Shown piece after piece: positions 61,468 through 64,000 of a stretch of 64,000 nt of DNA; the first letter of the stretch is position 1, and every line of letters starts with the position of its first letter. The notes beneath the pieces are model-generated. The model was given only the letters and a program-made list of their open reading frames with translations, did not search any database and was not told the origin of the DNA. The stretch comes from Candidatus Leptofilum proximum. GTDB lineage: Bacteria > Chloroflexota > Anaerolineae > Promineifilales > Promineifilaceae. The stretch covers positions 372,001 to 436,000 of the forward strand of contig JADJXK010000001.1 in assembly GCA_016710325.1 (NCBI GenBank). Reading direction: 5' to 3'. The translations under genes and the position numbers were made by a program.

Positions 61468-61999
61468 TCTGTTGGCGAACGGCCGCTACATGCGTGCCCA
61501 ACTTTTGCAGCAGGGTTAACAACGTTTCCTGCTCCTCCGGGGCCAGGGCACTAAAGCAGCGCCCTACGGTATCGAGATGATCGTGCATGTATTGGCTGAC
61601 GAGGGAACGGCCGTTTTCCGTCAGGCTGATGTTGAAGCGGCGGCGGTCATCGGGGTCCAGACGCCGCTCAACCAACCCTTCATCCTCCAGGTTGCGGATA
61701 AACGCACTCATGGTGTTGCGGCTCACCCCCTGCCGGTCACTAATTTCTGAGGGGTTCAGCTCGCCCTGGTTGCCCATTTGCTCGGCAAAAAAGAGGTGCA
61801 TCAACACCTGGTACTGGGCAAACGACAGCCCGGCCTCGTCGATGCTTTGCTCACGCATGTGGAACAGCGACCGGGCTACAAAACCCAGTTCTTCCATCAA
61901 ACGCAATGTTTTGGGATCAATTTCGGGATGGAAATTTTGCATAAACGCCATCCACTTTTGTCGTTTTTCGGAATCTTGCAGCCAGCTTTTATGTGTCAT
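61448..61999 (-). CDS. MarR-family transcriptional regulator
   Basis: 183 residues. The winged helix is visible at about 80-130 (LNPSEISDRQGVSRNTMSAFIRNLEDEGLVERR, then DRRRFNISLTENG), the MarR pattern. It is upstream of the ABC exporter on the same strand with only the heptamer array between, so a marR-exporter operon is likely, with MarR as repressor. The last residues are encoded by the array. A strong promoter with an inverted repeat lies in front (62076). Confidence 0.9.
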   Translation of the reverse strand: MTHKSWLQDSEKRQKWMAFMQNFHPEIDPKTLRLMEELGFVARSLFHMREQSIDEAGLSFAQYQVLMHLFFAEQMGNQGELNPSEISDRQGVSRNTMSAFIRNLEDEGLVERRLDPDDRRRFNISLTENGRSLVSQYMHDHLDTVGRCFSALAPEEQETLLTLLQKLGTHVAAVRQQTVSGER

Positions 62000-62075
62000 T
62001 TATTTTTTCACAAAAAAAGTGACAGCCCTCCTCGCCCACGGTAGGAAGTGCTGTCCAGTAATGTTAACAGGCAGA

Positions 62076-62103
62076 ATTATACTATGCCGAACTATTCTGT
62101 CAA
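62076..62103 (-). promoter_or_regulatory. Promoter and probable operator of marR
   Basis: TTGACA, 16 bases, TATAAT on the minus strand, a consensus promoter. The inverted repeat CAGAAT...ATTCTG (62072-62077 and 62094-62099) covers the -10 and -35 boxes, where MarR could bind and repress its own operon. Confidence 0.72.
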
Positions 62104-62107
62104 GCAT

Positions 62108-62136
62108 TTCTGCTAAATGGCAAAAGATCATATAAT
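62108..62136 (+). promoter_or_regulatory. Possible promoter of the YetF-like gene
   Basis: A perfect TATAAT box at 62131 with only a weak -35 (TTCTGC) 17 bases upstream. The distance to the ATG at 62182 is normal. Confidence 0.4.
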
Positions 62137-62181
62137 TTAACGGCAACAATTCACTAAAACAGGCAGGAAAAAGGAGCTTGA

Positions 62182-62736
62182 ATGGACCCGATAACCCCGT
62201 TCGACTGGTATCGCCTCTTCATTGGTGAGGAACCACCTCTGTACTTTTTGGAAATTGTTTTTCGTGTTGTGCTGATCTACGCCTTTGCCGTGATAGTGCT
62301 GCGTTACATGGGCAAACGCGGCCAGCGCCAGCTGTCCCCTTTTGAACTCATATTAATCATTGCCTTGGGGTCGGCCACAGGCGACTCGATGCTCTATCCG
62401 GAGGTGCCCATTTTTTATGCCTGGCTTATCATTTTGACGATGGTAAGCCTGAACTACCTCTTGAGCGCCGTGCAGTTTCGCTACAAATCTGTGAACAACT
62501 TTCTGGAGGGGGTACCCCGTTTGCTCGTAAAAGAAGGCCGGATCATCGAGGAAAACCTGGCAAAAGAACACTTGCGGCGTGAGGAACTGTTTGCCCTGCT
62601 GCGCGAGCGGGAAATTGGCAATACCGGGGAGGTTCAATACATTTTTCTGGAGCAAACCGGCCACGTCGGCTTGTTTCGCCGCAAGGAGGCAGATCGGGTG
62701 GCGGGCGAAGACACACTGCCGGATGAACTGAATTAA
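62182..62736 (+). CDS. YetF/DUF421-family membrane protein
   Basis: 184 residues with AAGGAG six bases before the ATG. Three hydrophobic helices (about 25-95) are followed by a soluble C-terminal domain. The segments VLRYMGKRGQRQLSPFELILIIALGSATGD and GVPRLLVKEGRIIEENLAKEHLRREELFALLRE are diagnostic for the DUF421/YetF family. The function is unknown; a role in membrane or envelope stress is sometimes suspected. It is divergent from marR and may share its control region. Confidence 0.9.
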   Translation: MDPITPFDWYRLFIGEEPPLYFLEIVFRVVLIYAFAVIVLRYMGKRGQRQLSPFELILIIALGSATGDSMLYPEVPIFYAWLIILTMVSLNYLLSAVQFRYKSVNNFLEGVPRLLVKEGRIIEENLAKEHLRREELFALLREREIGNTGEVQYIFLEQTGHVGLFRRKEADRVAGEDTLPDELN

Positions 62737-62764
62737 TCAATCAAGCCAAGAAAAAGGAAGGGAT

Positions 62765-62806
62765 ATGGTCGGCGGCGGGGTGTTGGTGCTGGCCCTAAAC
62801 CGGTAG
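62765..62806 (+). CDS. Possible 13-residue leader peptide
   Basis: ATG followed by MVGGGVLVLALNR and TAG. The Shine-Dalgarno AAGGAAGGG is strong, and the stop lies 10 bases before the sensor start. The sequence is hydrophobic. It may be a translated leader or chance. Confidence 0.3.
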   Translation: MVGGGVLVLALNR

Positions 62807-62816
62807 CCAGAGGGAC

Positions 62817-64000
62817 ATGATGCGTCTTAAGAAACTCCTCTCTCCATTCAGCAAAGATCTACGCTGGCAGTTACTGTCACTATACCTTGTCGCCCTGGTC
62901 CTCGTTTTTGCCGCGGGGCTGAATTTTGCGGCGACCACCAACCGGCAGCTGACCAGTGAAACAGAATTTACCGACCTGGCCCTGGCGCAGGCCATTGCCC
63001 AGGAGACCCAGTCTTCGATTCAGTCTCCCATTCAGGCGGTACGGTATTTGGCCCGGCAGCCCGGTGTGCTGGCAGCCGACACCACAAGAATGGCCGAGCT
63101 TTTTGAAATCGTTCAGGAAACGAGCCCCGAATACAACCTGGTTTATCGCCACGACCGTAATGCCACAATGATTTACCACTACCCCGAAGGTCCGCTCACA
63201 ACAGTTGGCGACAATTTTGCCTTTCGACTCTACTCGCAGCGAGCTAGAACCATGCACGAACCGTTTGTCTCCCTGGGGCGTATTTCCGCCACGATGCAGG
63301 AGCCCGTGGCCACGGTGATCAATCCACTATGGGATGGGGAGGTATATCTGGGCATTGTGGCGATAAATATTGACCTGCCTAATTTCAGCCAGAATTTATC
63401 GGATCTCATTCGCCGCCAAAACGTTAACAAACCTTCAATGGAAATTTTTGTAATCGATCAGTCCGGGCAAATTCTGGCCTCGCTGGAGCCCGATTTGCTG
63501 CTCACCAGCATCAACAAAGTATTCCCCGAACTGCCAACGGAAGCGCTGCCTTTGCCCGCAAGCAGTTCAATTGACACCGATGCTGCTGGCCGGGAACTGC
63601 TTTTCAGTTTCGCGCCGGTGGCTGAAGCGGAGTGGACCGTCATCGTCAGTCGGCCTACCGATGTGGCGTTTGAAACGCTGCACAGATTTCAACGCGGTTT
63701 TATGGTGCTGGTAGCCATTTACCTGGCCCTTGGCATCCTGCTCTGGATTGTTTTTTCCAGAAGAATGGTTCTGCCGCTGCAGGCAATCACGGCATACATA
63801 AAAGGGCGGCAAGTTGAGCTTCCCACCGAGCATTCGCAGGCGCACCCATTGGCGAGCTACACCACCCGGCAGGATCAGTTAGGGCACCTGGGCAAAAGCT
63901 TGATCGAAGCGGAGAAGGTCATCCGAACGCAGCTAGATGAATTAACCACGCTGCTGGAAACGAGTACGGCCGTTACCTCCAGCCTGGAAACACACACGGT
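62817..64000 (+). CDS. Sensor protein: Cache + HAMP + start of GAF, 3' end outside window
   Basis: About 394 codons are visible from ATGATG with AGAGGG upstream. Residues about 17-37 form a first membrane helix, a large outer domain of the Cache type follows to about 290 (YHYPEG, then VSLGRISATMQEP and LGIVAINIDL), then a second helix (RGFMVLVAIYLALGILLWIV) and a HAMP-like linker with RRMVLPLQAITAYI. The last visible part (LDELTTLLETSTAVTSSLE) looks like the helix leading into a GAF domain. The output domain, probably a histidine kinase or GGDEF, is outside the window. Ligands would be sensed in the periplasm or outside the cell. Confidence 0.82.
   Translation, partial: MMRLKKLLSPFSKDLRWQLLSLYLVALVLVFAAGLNFAATTNRQLTSETEFTDLALAQAIAQETQSSIQSPIQAVRYLARQPGVLAADTTRMAELFEIVQETSPEYNLVYRHDRNATMIYHYPEGPLTTVGDNFAFRLYSQRARTMHEPFVSLGRISATMQEPVATVINPLWDGEVYLGIVAINIDLPNFSQNLSDLIRRQNVNKPSMEIFVIDQSGQILASLEPDLLLTSINKVFPELPTEALPLPASSSIDTDAAGRELLFSFAPVAEAEWTVIVSRPTDVAFETLHRFQRGFMVLVAIYLALGILLWIVFSRRMVLPLQAITAYIKGRQVELPTEHSQAHPLASYTTRQDQLGHLGKSLIEAEKVIRTQLDELTTLLETSTAVTSSLETHT

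Noticed and set aside
1..64000. ACGGCCGT as a simple result of codon bias
   Set aside because: The palindrome occurs in several reading frames (TAV, NGR, RPF) and also outside genes, so codon preference alone does not explain it.

Overview
The window is a stretch of bacterial chromosome with roughly 60% GC by eye. It most likely comes from a Chloroflexota bacterium of the Anaerolineae type. This is inferred from the large set of GT-C membrane glycosyltransferases of the 'VDSNLDWGQD' type, the YfhO and PTPS-related membrane proteins, and the YLPLV/YLPII linker motif in two exported proteins. No rRNA, tRNA, plasmid or phage gene was found. Both ends cut through genes.

Layout. Positions 1-12.5 kb hold a minus-strand glycan cluster: a PTPS-related membrane protein (cut by the left edge), a methyltransferase-like protein, an NAD-dependent epimerase, a small Cys-rich protein, a radical SAM/SPASM protein, a GT2 glycosyltransferase, a Wzx-like flippase, a membrane protein, a DUF2142-like GT-C protein, a methyltransferase and a DPM1-like GT2. 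A GT2-GtrA-HPr-kinase-like fusion follows. Positions 14.8-50 kb hold fourteen large polytopic GT-C or YfhO proteins, many overlapping by 4 bp. Two exported proteins interrupt this array: a YVTN beta-propeller at 17.4 kb and a multidomain protein at 42.5 kb with its own promoter and terminator. Positions 50-57 kb hold household and transport genes: a C39-like/LysM protein, an AglD-like membrane protein, MoeA, a SulP transporter with a rhodanese, and an acyltransferase. Positions 57-62 kb hold a MarR regulator upstream of a heterodimeric ABC exporter. The right end carries a YetF/DUF421 protein and a truncated Cache-HAMP-GAF sensor.

How the genes could work together (inference). GT2/DPM1-like enzymes would load polyprenyl phosphate with sugars. 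GtrA and Wzx-like proteins would flip lipid-linked sugars. The many GT-C enzymes would transfer them outside the membrane to surface glycans or exported proteins.

The most unusual content is in the DNA itself. (1) The palindrome ACGGCCGT, often AACGGCCGTT, occurs about 130 times by eye, where one or two would be expected. It is missing from the two exported-protein genes and the radical SAM gene. (2) Heptamer repeat arrays with inverted arms fill most intergenic gaps and also lie in frame inside several genes. (3) Two families of about 122 bp palindromic elements are present, and one copy is inserted into another with a 7-bp direct repeat. (4) A C-terminal beta-rich module (YW..., FVHLLD, QHDG, GLYD) is shared by twelve different membrane proteins.
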